Shown in pieces: positions 29,122-40,288 of a DNA stretch of 64,000 nucleotides. The DNA lies in contig JAJAGP010000368.1 of assembly GCA_025084515.1 (NCBI GenBank), positions 310,001 through 374,000 of the forward strand, in the 5' to 3' direction. Source of the DNA: Ancistrus triradiatus (lineage: Eukaryota; Chordata; Actinopteri; Siluriformes; Loricariidae). Each line of letters opens with the position of its first letter. Position 1 is the first letter of the stretch. The translations under genes and the position numbers were made by a program. Under the pieces are notes generated by a model that had not been told where the DNA came from, ran no database searches, and worked only from the letters and a program-made list of their open reading frames with translations.

Positions 29122-30061
29122 TACATATATATACAGACATTTTAAACATGACTACAATTACCAAGAAGCCTAGTATATTCTAGCCATCTTTAAATTACCA
29201 GTATTTTCCTGATATTTCTGAGAAATAGCCAGATTAAAGCGTGCTATTTGGAACGGACAGATATCTATGACCGATTAAACAAACACGAATGTTTTTGGGG
29301 TGTTCTTTTTACATGTAACAGCATCAACAACAAGGACACAAGAGAACAAAACAAGCACTGAATCCAGCAGTGCTGAATGCGCCGTGTAGAACCAGCATAG
29401 TATTGCAGATTATATCTCCTGTGTAGGTGAATACTTTAGAATGCAGAGGTAGCAAGACATTCTAATGTATAAACAGATTATCAAAACAAACACACACCAC
29501 ACAACGGCAAGAGAATTGTTAACAAAATCCTCCTCCTCCACTCTCGGCTAATAAATGATCCAAAACAGCCAACAGGATAACAAAATGGAAACTTGTAGTT
29601 GCATTTTTTGAGATTTTAAAATAAAATAAACAGGTCAGGCCCAGGCTACCTCAGTTCTCTGGTAGTAGTAATCGGTCCAAACTCTGATTGTCAATTCACA
29701 GTTACAATGTGTGTCCTTGAAGACACAGAAAGCCATGCATTCAGTAACAAGACGCTACATTATATTACAGAAGAATATTCTGGGATATTACTGAAGTAAC
29801 CAACCAGTCAAATGTGAAATAAAGGACAATATTTCCTGGCTGACATGGATTACAAGCAATTGCAGGCAATAAAAGCCGGAAACATAACACAATGAAAATG
29901 TAGTAACGCAGCTACCTTTGTTAGAACCAAAGGTAAATATTGTGGACTCAGTTGCATTGGAAAGGTTTTAAATTACAATGACAGCTGCACACTCTGAGAT
30001 TAAACAAAGCACAGTAGCATTCTATTAATGTTAACTGCTTAGCTTGCTCAGTTGTATGTAC
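28346..30061. other. Long stretch with microsatellites only
   Basis: (CT)n at about 28937-28962 and (TA)n at about 29084-29134. Two overlapping frames of about 105 codons at 28493-28865 (one Leu/Phe/Ser-rich) show no domain, and I do not call them genes. Confidence 0.5.
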
Positions 30062-30545
30062 AATGGTGCTTGAATGTTTGTGGACATTTTGGAATGTTCT
30101 CTATTTCTGCATAAATATGACCAAAAACATAGATTTTTACTAAAATTAGATAAGGAGAACCCAGTTAAACAAACGAGAAAAAAATAAAACACTTAAGTCA
30201 TTTATTGAGGAAAACAACACTGCATATCTGCAAGTGGCAAAAGTATGTGAACTTTTGCTTTCGGTATCTGGTACCACTTCCACACCAATAACTGAAAATA
30301 AATGTTTCTGGTAACTGTATATCGGCTTGGAGGAATGTATATCTGACTGTGGATTAGTGGTGTCCAAACTCTTTATAGGTGGTTTTGTAGCCTTTTGCAG
30401 ATTCATGAGCATCAACAACTCTTTTTCAGAAGCTCTCTGAAATCTCCAGTGTATGAACCATGATAGAATTTCATGATAGAATAGAACGTATGTTGTGAAG
30501 ATCAGGTTGACAGATCTTTGTTCTTTAAGGATGAGCCCACTATAT
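30062..30545 (-). pseudogene. Tc1 remnant (40289 family), minus
   Basis: 'caatggtgcttgaatgtttg', 'ttctgcataaatatgacc', 'aaaagtatgtgaacttttgc' and 'tttcggtatctggtacca' match the 3' end in reverse. Then, after a large deletion, 'catcaacaactctttttcag' and 'gatctttgttctttaagg' match the reverse of the N-terminal coding and leader region. Confidence 0.7.
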
Positions 30546-30614
30546 CCGCAGAGTCAAGATCAGGTCAGGAGTGCAAGTACAGACAGCTGAGAGTCTGACT
30601 TAGAAAAAGCCGAA

Positions 30615-30920
30615 AGCCTGTGACCCTTTAGAAGTTTTTATGTATTTGTGTTTATATGACCTAAACAAATCATCCAGTTTTCACACAAGTACTAAGAGTA
30701 GATAAAGAGAATCCAATTAAACAAATGAGACAAAATATTATACTTTTCTTTATTGAGGAAAAAGGTCCAAATTTACATATCTGTGAGTGGCAAAAGTATG
30801 TGCACCTCTAAAATCAGCAGTTAATCTGAAGGTGAAATTAGAATCGGATGTTGTCTTTAAGTGCTATGACAGGTGTGAGTGGGCTTTGTATTTAAAAGGC
30901 AGGGCACAGCACAGCCAAGA
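30615..30920 (+). mobile_element. Tc1 remnant (40289 family), 5' end, plus
   Basis: 'acacaagtactaagagtag', 'aacaaatgagacaaaatatt', 'tgtgagtggcaaaagtatg' and 'acaggtgtgagtgggc' reproduce the 5' non-coding 300 bases of the family. No coding part. It lies opposite in orientation to the remnant just left of it. Confidence 0.7.
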
Positions 30921-31139
30921 GAGTAAACTGGCTGACCAATGTTAGCTCGCTAGCTATAACAAAAGTACATTATCTCTTCTCTGAACACACTGTAGGTTAC
31001 ATATTAAGTTTATTTAAACAATTAAAATCCTTAGAAATAACAGTTATACATTATTCCAGTTCACTCAAAAATATGCTATGTTGTAAAAAAAAGTAATTCA
31101 CACTGTTTTAAAATAAACTGTAACATTCATTCTTTTTCT

Positions 31140-31475
31140 TATCTGCTTGAGCAGAGTTGCAGAAGAGCCAGCACCTATCTGTCAGCATAGGATACAAGGC
31201 AGGAACAACCCTAGACAGGGTGCCAATCCATCGTAGGGCACATACACTCACTCATACAGCAGCACTTTAGAGACACCAATTAACCTAACACGCGTCTTTG
31301 GACTGTGGGAGGAACCCGGAGTACCTGTAGTAAACACATGCAGACCCAGGGAGGGCATGCAGACTCCACACAGAAAGGATCCAGACCGCTCTACCTGGGA
31401 CTGAACCCAGGAGCTTCTTGCTGTGAGGCGTCAGTGCTACCCACCAATCTACCGCCCAGCCGTCCTAAACTGTTA
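31140..31475 (-). mobile_element. SINE type 2, minus
   Basis: Well preserved reverse copy: 'cagggtgccaatccatcg', 'actcactcatac', 'tttagagacaccaattaacc', 'tttggactgtgggaggaac', 'agactccacacagaaaggat', 'cctgggactgaacccaggag' (box B complement), 'cttcttgctgtgaggcg', 'accgcccagccgtcc'. Confidence 0.8.
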
Positions 31476-31565
31476 CATACATGATTGAAACAATGTGTAA
31501 ATAAATATAAAATAAATAATATGCGAATTAGTGCACTATGACTGGTGGTAGTACTCAGTACACTA

Positions 31566-31735
31566 TTTTGAGGACTGTGGTGACTCAGTGTTTAAGGTAC
31601 TGGATTGTGGACCAGAAGGTATAGGGTTCAAATTCCACCTCTGCCTTGAGCAAGGCCATTAACCAACAATTTATAACTGTATAAGTTGTAAGTCATTCTG
31701 GGTAAGAGTGTCTGTTAAATCCTATAAATGTAAAT
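31566..31735 (+). mobile_element. SINE type 1
   Basis: 'gtgtttaaggtactggattg', box B 'agggttcaaattcc', 'ccttgagcaaggcc', 'taagtcattctgggtaagag' and 'ctataaatgtaaatg' are all in order. Confidence 0.75.
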
Positions 31736-31925
31736 GATGAGAGAGGTCAACAGAGAATGATCAAATGTCTGAGCTGATAGAAATGCTACAGTAACTTAGA
31801 TAACTATTCTGAACACCAAAACATCTCAGAATGCACCACATCTCAAACCACATCGGGTTCCACGTCTGTCAGCCAACAACAGAAAGCTGAGTCTGCAGTT
31901 GGAGATGAATCTTGGTTTCTGGGAC
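31736..31925 (+). mobile_element. Tc1-like transposase scrap between two SINEs
   Basis: 'gagaggtcaacagagaatga', 'gctgatagaaatgctacagt', 'catctcagaatgcaccac' and 'ccacgtctgtcagccaa' resemble a coding block of another repeated fish transposase (recalled). It is only about 190 bases and carries no ends. Confidence 0.45.
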
Positions 31926-32095
31926 TTTGGTGGCCTAGTGGTTAAGATACTGGACTATGGACCAGAAGGTCCAGGGTTCAAATCCCACCACTGTTGGGTC
32001 CTTGAGCAAGACCCAAGACAATTGCTTGGATTGTAACTGTATCAACTGTAACTCGCTCTGGATAAGAGCGTCTGCTAAATGCCATAAATGTAAAT
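31926..32095 (+). mobile_element. SINE type 1
   Basis: Box A GGTGGCCTAGTGGTTAAG, box B GGGTTCAAATCCC and the tail 'ctcgctctggataagagc', 'gtctgctaaatgccataaat'. The internal 'ccaccactgttgggtccttg' is shortened. Confidence 0.85.
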
Positions 32096-32489
32096 TCACT
32101 ATAAATCAATGATAGAGCAATATTATTGGCAATATATTTAACAGTAGACAAAGCTTCTGTGGAAGTGTCCATGATCCTCTAATAAAAATAATTTGAGTAT
32201 AAAATGTGATGGTCTCAAAATAGTGATGCTTATACAGGAATGTCACAATTTAATCTGCTATGTCATGTAACCCGAATATTTGTTCATTGTGAAGTGCTTG
32301 GAAAGCTTATGTTTAAAATCGAAAAATAAGACTAAGTGTACAATAAAATGTTGTAAAGTCGTGGGGTTTTTTTTTAATATAGGGTGAATCTGTCATAAAA
32401 AATACAGGAAATTAACAAAATAATGTGTATTATAATGTGTATTATAAGTATGTTGAAACGCTTTTTACTATGTCATTTTAAGTAAATTT
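32096..32489. other. No recognisable feature
   Basis: AT-rich sequence, nothing supported. Confidence 0.5.
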
Positions 32490-32665
32490 ACTTCATTTAA
32501 CAGACCAGTGCTTACTCAGAGTGACAACTGACACAATCCAACCAATTGAGGGTTAAAGGCCTTGCTCAGAAAGCCAGCAGTGGCAGCTTGGCAGAAGTGG
32601 GATTTAGACCCTGGACCTTCTCGTCCTTAGTCCAGTAACCACTGAGTCACCACAGTCCCATTACT
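32490..32665 (-). mobile_element. SINE type 1, minus
   Basis: 'cttactcagagtgacaactg', 'gggttaaaggccttgctcag', 'gtggcagcttggcagaagtg', box B complement GGGATTTAGACCC, 'ccagtaaccactgagtcacc'. Confidence 0.75.
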
Positions 32666-32772
32666 GTGATGAGTTGTCATTCTATCAGTACAGTTTATAT
32701 GATAATCCAATAGTAAACACAATATGATAGCCTAAAGATAAAAAAAACCTTAGTCTATATTAACAAATTAAA

Positions 32773-32880
32773 AGATTTACAGATATTAATAGCTATTAAT
32801 AGCTATAGTATTAGTTACTAGCTATTAATAGCTATAGTATTAATTACTGTAGCATTAATAGCTATAGTATAATTTTTTAA
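32773..32880. repeat. Local repeat of TTAATAGCTATAGTATTA
   Basis: Several overlapping copies of ATTAATAGCTATAGTATTA, itself nearly palindromic, in about 100 bases. Probably a degenerate tandem repeat. Confidence 0.6.
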
Positions 32881-33019
32881 TATATATGTTGAAGGCATAA
32901 ACAGCAGACCAAGTGCTGTTTCACTGAAAACCTCATTACACATTTCACATCAAATTATCCTAACATATCTATTACATGTATCCAAGTGTTTTCATTCAAC
33001 AATGCCCATTTTGTCCTTT

Positions 33020-33400
33020 AACAAGTAGCGTAACGCATCACTGCTTTTAATTAGCTCTTCAGCTCGCAGAACACGTATTAGATTTGCATGCCGCCAATTA
33101 CCGTGCAGTGGCCTTCCTTATTTATATGTGTCTGAAGCAGTACATGATGCCAGGCTTTCAATCTTCTACATTGCCTTTCTATACCAACCTGGAATTGAAT
33201 TTGTTCTGGTTCCCTGTGCGGCACTTTAAATGGTGTTCAAGCTCATAGATCTGTCCCCTCATTAGGATATATGCTTTAATGCTCCAGATTCCACACGGCA
33301 GATAAAACTGCTCCAGTCATTCTCAGTGTCGTGCCTTTTCAAGCTTTTCTACATGGTAATGAGGCTGTGAGGATAACGCACTGGACTGGGGGCCATTTAT
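33020..33400. promoter_or_regulatory. Candidate conserved non-coding element
   Basis: A stretch free of visible repeats with more balanced composition than its surroundings. It has dense transcription-factor-like words: TTTTAATTAGCTC (homeodomain), ATTTGCAT (octamer), CCAATTACCG and CATTAGGATAT. Developmental genes in fish often have such elements in large introns. No ORF. Pure inference until compared with other fish. Confidence 0.3.
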
Positions 33401-33584
33401 GTCTTTGAACTTAAAGATCTACCCCATCATTTCTTAAACTGCACTCTGTTAGGCATTCAACTACACTCACATAACCAGACAAAAAAAGTGAGAGACTGCT
33501 GCTTCTTATGGAAGGAGTACGGGCTTCACATGGCTGAATCATATAGCCTATTCTCTCATAACAGTTAGTACAACATCACAGTAC
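33401..33584. other. No recognisable feature
   Basis: Short unassigned stretch before a Tc1 remnant. Confidence 0.4.
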
Positions 33585-34200
33585 TCAGCACATCACTGTG
33601 TTTACTACATGTGCTTGAATGTCTATAAAACCTTTCTGCATAAATATGACCTAAAAATAACCAGATTCTCACACAAGTCCTAAAAATAGATAAAGAGACC
33701 TCAGTTAAACAAATGGGACACATAATTTGGACATGGTCATTTGCTTTCAGTATCTGGTGTGACCACTTGTGCACATTTCCAGTAAACTGTTGATCAATCC
33801 TGAACATCAGCTTGGAGAAGTTTTAGAATCTCATCATACTGTACAGTACAGATTCAACTTTGGGATATTGGTGGGTTCTCACACAACTTCCACAACATTT
33901 TTATTGGATTAAGGTCTTTACACTCACTTGCCATTCCAAAACATTAACTTTCTACTTCTTTAATCGTTTTATGGTAGAACGATTTGTGTGCTTCGGGTCG
34001 CTGTCTTGCTGCATGACCCGCATACTCTCAAGATCCAATTCACAGACAGATGCCCTGAAATGTTCCTTTAGAAGTTGCTGGTATAATTCAGAATTCATTC
34101 ATGAATGATGTTACGCTCTCCTGGACAGATGGGATGGGATGCAGTGTACTTCCTTCTCAAGACATGACACTTCTCATGCTTCTGATCCGAATTTAAGCTG
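33585..34200 (-). pseudogene. Tc1 remnant (40289 family), minus
   Basis: 3' end on the left ('atgtgcttgaatgtctataa', 'ctttcagtatctggtgtgac'). Reverse-coded transposase follows: 'ccattccaaaacattaac', 'tagaacgatttgtgtgcttc' and 'gggtcgctgtcttgctgcat' encode the QQD..PKHTS region. 'ggtataattcagaattcatt' and 'gggatgcagtgtacttcc' continue it. Several deletions. Confidence 0.75.
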
Positions 34201-35542
34201 ATTTTCAAGCGATTTGCACTATTACATTAAAACACTGGTTGTTTGAGGTTTTGTTTATAGCACAATGATCATTCAGGACATAAATTGAAGTAAACACTTG
34301 GGCTAATATATTTATTCACCTCCAGGCTTCTAATTTCATCATTTAGGTTCCATTTGGGAAGATTAAATACAGAAAAAAAGTCAAAAAAACAAAAAAACGC
34401 CTTTTATTTTTTGGGTGTATAATGTGTGTGTGGGTGCTGGTGATTGAAAATTATCAATGCTGTACATTTTGTGTTTCATCAGGGACTTGTAAAGCTAAAT
34501 CCAAAATTTGCAACAGATACAACAAATTATTCGAGAGTTACACAGCTTTTTTAGTATTGATCACCATTCGTCTCGAAATAGGCCATAACCTCTAAAAATA
34601 CAAATAAAAAGAAGCCTGTCATCATAAATCAAGTGGTTGCAAGTTTTTGATGTCTTCTGTGATAGAACAAACAAAAATTAGTCCCAATTCAGTGTTATTT
34701 TGCTATTTATCTGAATAAATCACGCTGACAGCCTGCCTCTCTATACTGAACCATGCTGTGCTGGCCCTTTAAACCCCTCCCCCACGTGTGAGCATGAGCC
34801 TGTCATGTGACATACCGTTGGAATGCCCTGGCTGTCAGCTTTCCAATGGAAGGGGGGTCATTCACTCAGTGCCTACACAGAACTTTCTTTTTCCTAATCT
34901 GCCTGGTAACCCCAGAGCTCCTGTATTACTGGAGTCTCTGAATAAAACCGCTAACTAATGGAAATTGGAGGCTCGCGAACAAATAACAAACTGAGGATTT
35001 ACGAGAGCCCTCCTGTAGGGGATATCTTATGTAGACTTTAGAGGGAACCTCGTGTTGTGTAAGGAGAACACACACAGCCAAAGAACGCTCATCTCCGGTT
35101 ACATTGGAAATGAATGGATTTTTATGGGATGATGTGAGCAAGCGAAAAAAAGACATAACATGACATTTTATCTGCAGTTTAACAGTATCATGGAACTGTT
35201 TAGACGGTCAGTGAATTTTCTATGATAACGTCAAAAGTTATTTTACATCCTAAGTATATTTTAAAAGGCAAAATAGTTGGGGAGGTGTGATTGTTTATGT
35301 AAACAAACATAGCGGACAGCTGTGTTCGGTATGTGATTTCTGGCAATGGCTGCATGTAGATGGTTGAAAATTGGTATGCAGGTAGTCATAATAGTATTAA
35401 ACCTTTTGAGTTTGTGTTTTGGACTGTGTATTAAGAATGTTTTAAGTTATTAAGAATGCAAAAAACGCCCCTACTCTATGTGCATATATCCTTATGTATC
35501 TTCCACTGATTTGTGCACAGGACTTTTTTTTAATGTACTAGT
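34201..35542. other. Unassigned stretch with a possible regulatory patch
   Basis: No ORF or repeat family recognised. At 34745-34860 a GC-richer patch has CCCCTCCCCCACGTGTGAGC (E-box CACGTG), TGTCATGTGACA and CCAATGG, and could be regulatory (weak inference). Confidence 0.35.
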
Positions 35543-36062
35543 ACAGGTATGCCGCATTTCACATCCATCCAATTAACATCCATTTGCTTTAACGTGCAAG
35601 TTCTTAAGAATTATAATAGAGATTCTGAATGACTGAAAACTAGTACATAAAACATAAAACAACATATTACAGAGACTGTGGTAGCCTAGCGAGTAAGGTA
35701 CTGGACTATGGACCAGAAGGTCCAGGGTTCAAATCCCACCTCTGCCAAGCTGCCACTGTTGGATCCTTGAGCAAGACCCTTACCCCACAATTGCTTAAAA
35801 TTGTAAGGCTGTACCAATTGTAAGTCGCTCTGGATAAGGGCGTCTGCTAAATGCTGTAAATGTAAATGTAGTACGAGTGAGTGTTTTTGTTATTGGGAAG
35901 TGTTTCAAATTTTATAAAGGATACAAAGATGAGCATTACTGTATTGTACAGTGCCGTACTAATTGTTTTCACATTGTGTTTTAATGAATATTATTGTTTA
36001 AAATAAAACACTATGTGCAAAGTATCTAACCTACTGTGTGACTATGCGGTAAGGGACATTTC
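35543..36062. mobile_element. MITE family M1, copy with inserted SINE
   Basis: Begins TACAGGTATGCCGCATTTCA, 'catccatccaattaac', 'catttgctttaac', like the copy at 3236. The part after the SINE ('tactgtattgtacagtgc', 'tgtgttttaatgaatatt', 'aaacactatgtgcaaagtat') is the reverse of the interior of the copies at 950 and 16140. The far end is eroded. 'tctggtcaacgtcctgtttc' at 36516 may be a further M1 piece. Confidence 0.55.
35672..35870 (+). mobile_element. SINE type 1, well preserved
   Basis: Box A GTGGTAGCCTAGCGAGTAAG, box B GGGTTCAAATCCC, 'gccaagctgccactgttgg', 'taagtcgctctggataaggg', 'aatgctgtaaatgtaaatg'. Inserted in the M1 MITE. Confidence 0.88.
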
Positions 36063-37559
36063 TAGACTACTTGTTGTACTGGGGCACACAAAAAATGTAC
36101 AGGGGCACAGCTTGCTTGCCAATCAGTCGTAGGGGCACCACTGTGCATAAAAAATAAGCCTGCTAAACAATATACAGATTAAGTGATTTAACACAAGTGG
36201 GTGTTACTCTGCCATGGATGAGAAATGAAGAACAAATCTGCTAAAGAATTTTTAATACTTGCATTAAGTCAACATATAACTATGCATTTCCTTGTCTACA
36301 GCGTGGTGGACTTTCTTTTAAATATTTAAGGATGTATATTGCTCCATGAGAAAACCAGAAAGAAACTGGCTCTGACTGAAAGTGTTCAAGCTTTTGGAAA
36401 TATGCTCGGGCATTATGGGAAACGTAATTCCTGTAGTGAATTTGTGTGATGTGTCCTGTAGTTCTACTCAGAAATTCAGGATAAAACTGACTTTTTACCC
36501 CTGTAATTGTCCATTCTGGTCAACGTCCTGTTTCACAGAACATAATGCAAAAGTTGCTATTATTATTTTTAATTTCTGAACATAATTAAGAAATTAAAAT
36601 GCGCACAACTCAAAGCTTTGGGTCTCAAGAGGATAAGTACAAGAGAAGTGAGTATGCACAAACACCATTGTCTCAGTAGTATACAATCTCTATTATTATA
36701 ATCAGTGAATGAAGCTAATGGATTACAGCTTATTCTGCTCTGCCATGTTCTATTACTCAAAATGATTTATGGAAAAAACATTGGACAAGGTCAAAACTGC
36801 AATCTATCTTCAATGGCTAAATCTATTCAAACATAATGCTCGTTCAGTGAACCAGTCATTCACAAACAGACAGAAGCACATGTCCCTGCAACTCACTCAC
36901 AGAGTAACATTTTTTTCATTTATTTAAGGTCTGTAGTGAGGAACTATGAGCAAGTGTCCTTAGTGTCAAACTCTTTTTCTAAAGCCCATTACGGTAAAAG
37001 CAAAGCTAAAGGTGAAATAGGAGTTGTAAGGCTGATTGTCACTTGTTGTGATTCAAGCACAGCAACAATCACAGTCTCCAAATGGCATGCTGTGAAAGGT
37101 CACCACAGCAAGAAGGGATTTTCTCTTTCTTTCTAATTTCCTCCCAGATAGGGTCTCAAGTTTTCATATGGAAGTCAAGCCTTTTCTTTCTATCATTATG
37201 GTTATTCTCTTGTTATTTAATAGTAGAACAGATATTTCAACTATTTGCACATTTTACAAGCAGCTTTGGATAAGGGTGTACATATGCAGAAGTTCTAGTA
37301 ACACAATAACACAAAAATAAATTCAGCAGTATGAGATGCTCACAATGCAATATGTAAAAAAAAAAAAAGTCAAAATACAAAATTCAAAACTAAAGAAAAA
37401 ATAGAAAAGTCACTGGGTTTCACAGAAGCCTGCTGTGTTTTTATTAGGTTACTTAAAATGTGAATGCAATTTTTAATAGTATCTATAATGCAGGGCACCA
37501 AAAGACATTTGTAAGGGCAGAATAGTGAAGCAAGCACTAGAGATGGTTTGGCACATGCA
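36063..37559. other. No recognisable feature
   Basis: Only short open frames without domains. An A12 run near 37358. Confidence 0.5.
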
Positions 37560-37704
37560 CAGAAAGGAATCTGCGAGTGTGGAACTTGATTAAAAAGTAA
37601 CTTAAATTCAGTTTAAATTTAAAAGTAAGTAAATTGAGTGTGTGTGAAGAAGATTTTTGAGACGTTAATAAAATAACTAAAAATCTTTAATAAAATTACT
37701 ACTA

Positions 37705-38254
37705 CCGTATTTTTCGGACCATAAGGCGCACTTAAAATCCTTTAACTTTCTCAAAAATCGACAGTGTGCCTAAAAATGCAGTGCGCCTAATGTATGAATT
37801 AATTCTGGTTGTGCTTTCTGACCTAGAACCGATTGTAGATAATACACGGCGCTCATAAATCTGTCAAAATGTTTTAGCACGGCCTTGGTAAGTTACGAAG
37901 CTCACGGCAACCGTAGTGCGCAGCATAGCGGAGTAATACGGTATGTGCTTCAGCATTAGGGTACGTGCATTCATTCATTCATTTTCGAAGCGGATTTCAA
38001 ACTCAGCGCTATCAGTCACGCAGTACAACATGGACATAGAGCAGCTGCGAGAGAATTCAACATTAACGAATCAATGGTACGGAAGTGGCAGGTAAAGAAG
38101 ACCAAACTGAGTTTCTGACGGAACTTAAGAGTTTTGTTTCATTTAATGCGCCTTATAACCCGGTGCGCTTTATGTATGAAAATATACCCGTTAGCAGCCG
38201 ATCGTTGATATTGCGTCTTATAATCCGGTGCGCTTTATGGTCCGAAAAATACAG
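37705..38254 (+). mobile_element. Pogo/Tigger-like element, non-autonomous
   Basis: The ends CCGTATTTTTCGGACCATAA and (inverse right) CTGTATTTTTCGGACCATAA match at 19 of 20 positions and are flanked by TA at 37703-37704 and 38255-38256. Just inside, 'ggcgcac' and 'ggtgcgcttta' continue the inverted repeat. Residual coding sequence at 38026-38088 reads RAAAREFNINESMVRKW, the pattern of the CENP-B/Tigger-type DNA-binding helix. The catalytic region is deleted. Confidence 0.8.
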
Positions 38255-38596
38255 TAATCTGATTAAAAAATACTCAAGTAAATGTTTTTACACAATTAGA
38301 AGTATAATGCTACTCAACATACTTAAAGTAAAAAAAGGAAATGCATTTTTTTAAATCCTTTTCTAAATCGACTGAAACAGGATGTATTTTATTGAGGGTA
38401 AGAGGTACATATTCATGACACTGAGGGTACACAATGGTCTGAACTACAACTACATGAATGAATCTGCAAAAATTATACAAATGACATTGTCATCTTTAGC
38501 TAACCACAACACATTTTCAGACATGAAAAACCAAAATATACAAAATACTTTTGAATGTTTTCATAAATGCTGCTAAATCACTCATAATGCTGAAGA

Positions 38597-38642
38597 TATA
38601 TACTACATTACTCAATGCCAATATTGAGTAATGTAGTATATA
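38597..38642. other. Perfect 20-bp inverted repeat with 6-nt loop
   Basis: TATATACTACATTACTCAAT, loop GCCAAT, then the exact complement ATTGAGTAATGTAGTATATA. It could form a hairpin in DNA or RNA. Function unknown. Confidence 0.9.
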
Positions 38643-39235
38643 ATGATTTAACCCAAACAATAGTGATCACTGACTCTGTGAAACCCTGTTAATGCCTTTT
38701 ATTTGATCAAACTGCAGCTTCACCATTTTAAAAAGCAGTTCTTTTAAACACTACACTACATACAATACACAGATTTTCCTTTTGAAATGTAGTAAAAAGT
38801 AACATTTATTAAGTTACAGAACCAAACATATAAGTAAGGAAAGTGCCTAAAGAAATACTTAAGTACAATAACGAAGTACTTGTACTTTGTTACTTACCTA
38901 CGCTTTATGAAATATAAAACAGTTAAGTAACAGAACATAATCCGCTGTTCTGATTAGTGTGCCAGGACACTGAACCCTCTGTACTGACAGACATACTTGT
39001 GTGTAGCACCACTACAGCCTTGGTTGAGAGTCACCAGTCATAGAAGCTTCTCTTATCTACCCAACCAAAATCCATCTTTCAAGTCAGGCATCAATACTCA
39101 ACATTTTTGTCAAAAAAACAAACTGTAATCTGGGGGCACCCTTGGTTGGAGTGCTGAGACTGAGCCTTTGGTGAAGCACAATACATATGAACTTAACAAC
39201 AGCTCCAGAAACCAAACACCTTGACTTTGCACCTG

Positions 39236-39400
39236 GTCTGTGGTGTTATGTAAAGGTACTGGATTACAAGTCTCAGCACTGCCAACTGCCATTGATGTTT
39301 CCTTAAGCAAGGCCTTAACTCTCAATTGCTTGCACTGCATAAATGTATCAGTTGTTAGAAACTCTGTGTAAGGGTGTCTGCTAAAAAAAAAAAGTAAATG
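39236..39400 (+). mobile_element. SINE type 1, eroded
   Basis: 'aaaggtactggattac', 'ccattgatgtttccttaagc', 'caaggccttaactctcaatt', 'ctgtgtaagggtgtctgcta' and 'agtaaatg' follow the type 1 order. Box B is lost. Confidence 0.55.
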
Positions 39401-39884
39401 TTGAAAAATGTGCCAGAAACCAAAACGCAACAGAAACCTCACCCATATGATGGTTCAGCACTTCGAACCAGAACTCTTCAGCTGCATTTCATTTTCTTGG
39501 CAGCATTGTCAAGTCCAGTTGTTCAGTTTCAGGAGTCATTGTTAAGTCCAGATGTGTCTGTGTTGCTGGAGACTCTCAAGTGTCATGTCTACTCAGAGTG
39601 GAAGTTGAGCCATTGTGTGGCACACGACACCAACCAGAGGTGCATGGGTCTTTGTGTGATATGCCTCACGACCAGGTGCACCAACATTACACAAATCTTT
39701 CGGTTTGTTTTGAGTTTATTTCAGTGCATCACTAAATAATATAACACTTTCAACAACAGACGCCGTCACTAAGCAACTTAACCCATAAGGAGGAAAACGT
39801 TTGACAAAGCAGGCTCAAATGTGGAACGCATCATCTTCTGGGTTAACAGGTTAAGTTCTTCAAAGTTCTTGTTTACAAAACATA
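39401..39884. other. No recognisable feature
   Basis: A 113-codon frame (39398-39739) has no domain and begins in a SINE tail; not called. Confidence 0.45.
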
Positions 39885-40286
39885 GATATGCACCGTTTAA
39901 CGACCACATTTCTGTGAAACAGGACACTGACCAAAATGGACTTCAACCGGAAATTACCATAGACACAAGGCCTTTTTATGCTACTGTAATGTAAATATAA
40001 AGAGTCATTTCACAAAACAGTTGCATGCAAACGATACATAAATGGGCCAGAGAAACCACTGAAATCACAAGTGACTGATGAGTGTATGAAACGACTTATA
40101 TTTCTGTTTAACAGCAGATAAAAAAACACACTGATAGATGGTATTACAAACAACATGAATCAGCCAGATGAAAATCAACGAGTGAATGTAAACCAGTTTA
40201 TAGGCTTAAAGTTATAGGATTGAAAGAATATACAGGTAGTGAGGAAACCAACAAAAGCGTACTATCTACAATAGGACAAGCACATA
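39885..40286. mobile_element. MITE family M1, copy
   Basis: ATATGCACCGTTTAACGACC, 'tgtgaaacaggacactgacc', 'attaccatagacacaa', 'ttttatgctactgtaatgta', 'gtattacaaacaacatgaat', 'cagccagatgaaaatcaacg', 'gtgaatgtaaaccagttt'. The same blocks appear in the same order at 43170-43570 and inverted at 3236-3932. Confidence 0.6.
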
Positions 40287-40288
40287 TA

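Larger units (their letters stand above)
37560..38920. mobile_element. Possible hAT-like repeat hosting a pogo element
   Basis: The sequence around the pogo insertion ('aaaaatactcaagtaaatg' at 38266 and 'aagtacttgtactttgttac' at 38874) has the ACTCAAGTAA/AAGTACTTGTACTT style of a common fish repeat. Borders and target duplication are not resolved. Confidence 0.35.
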
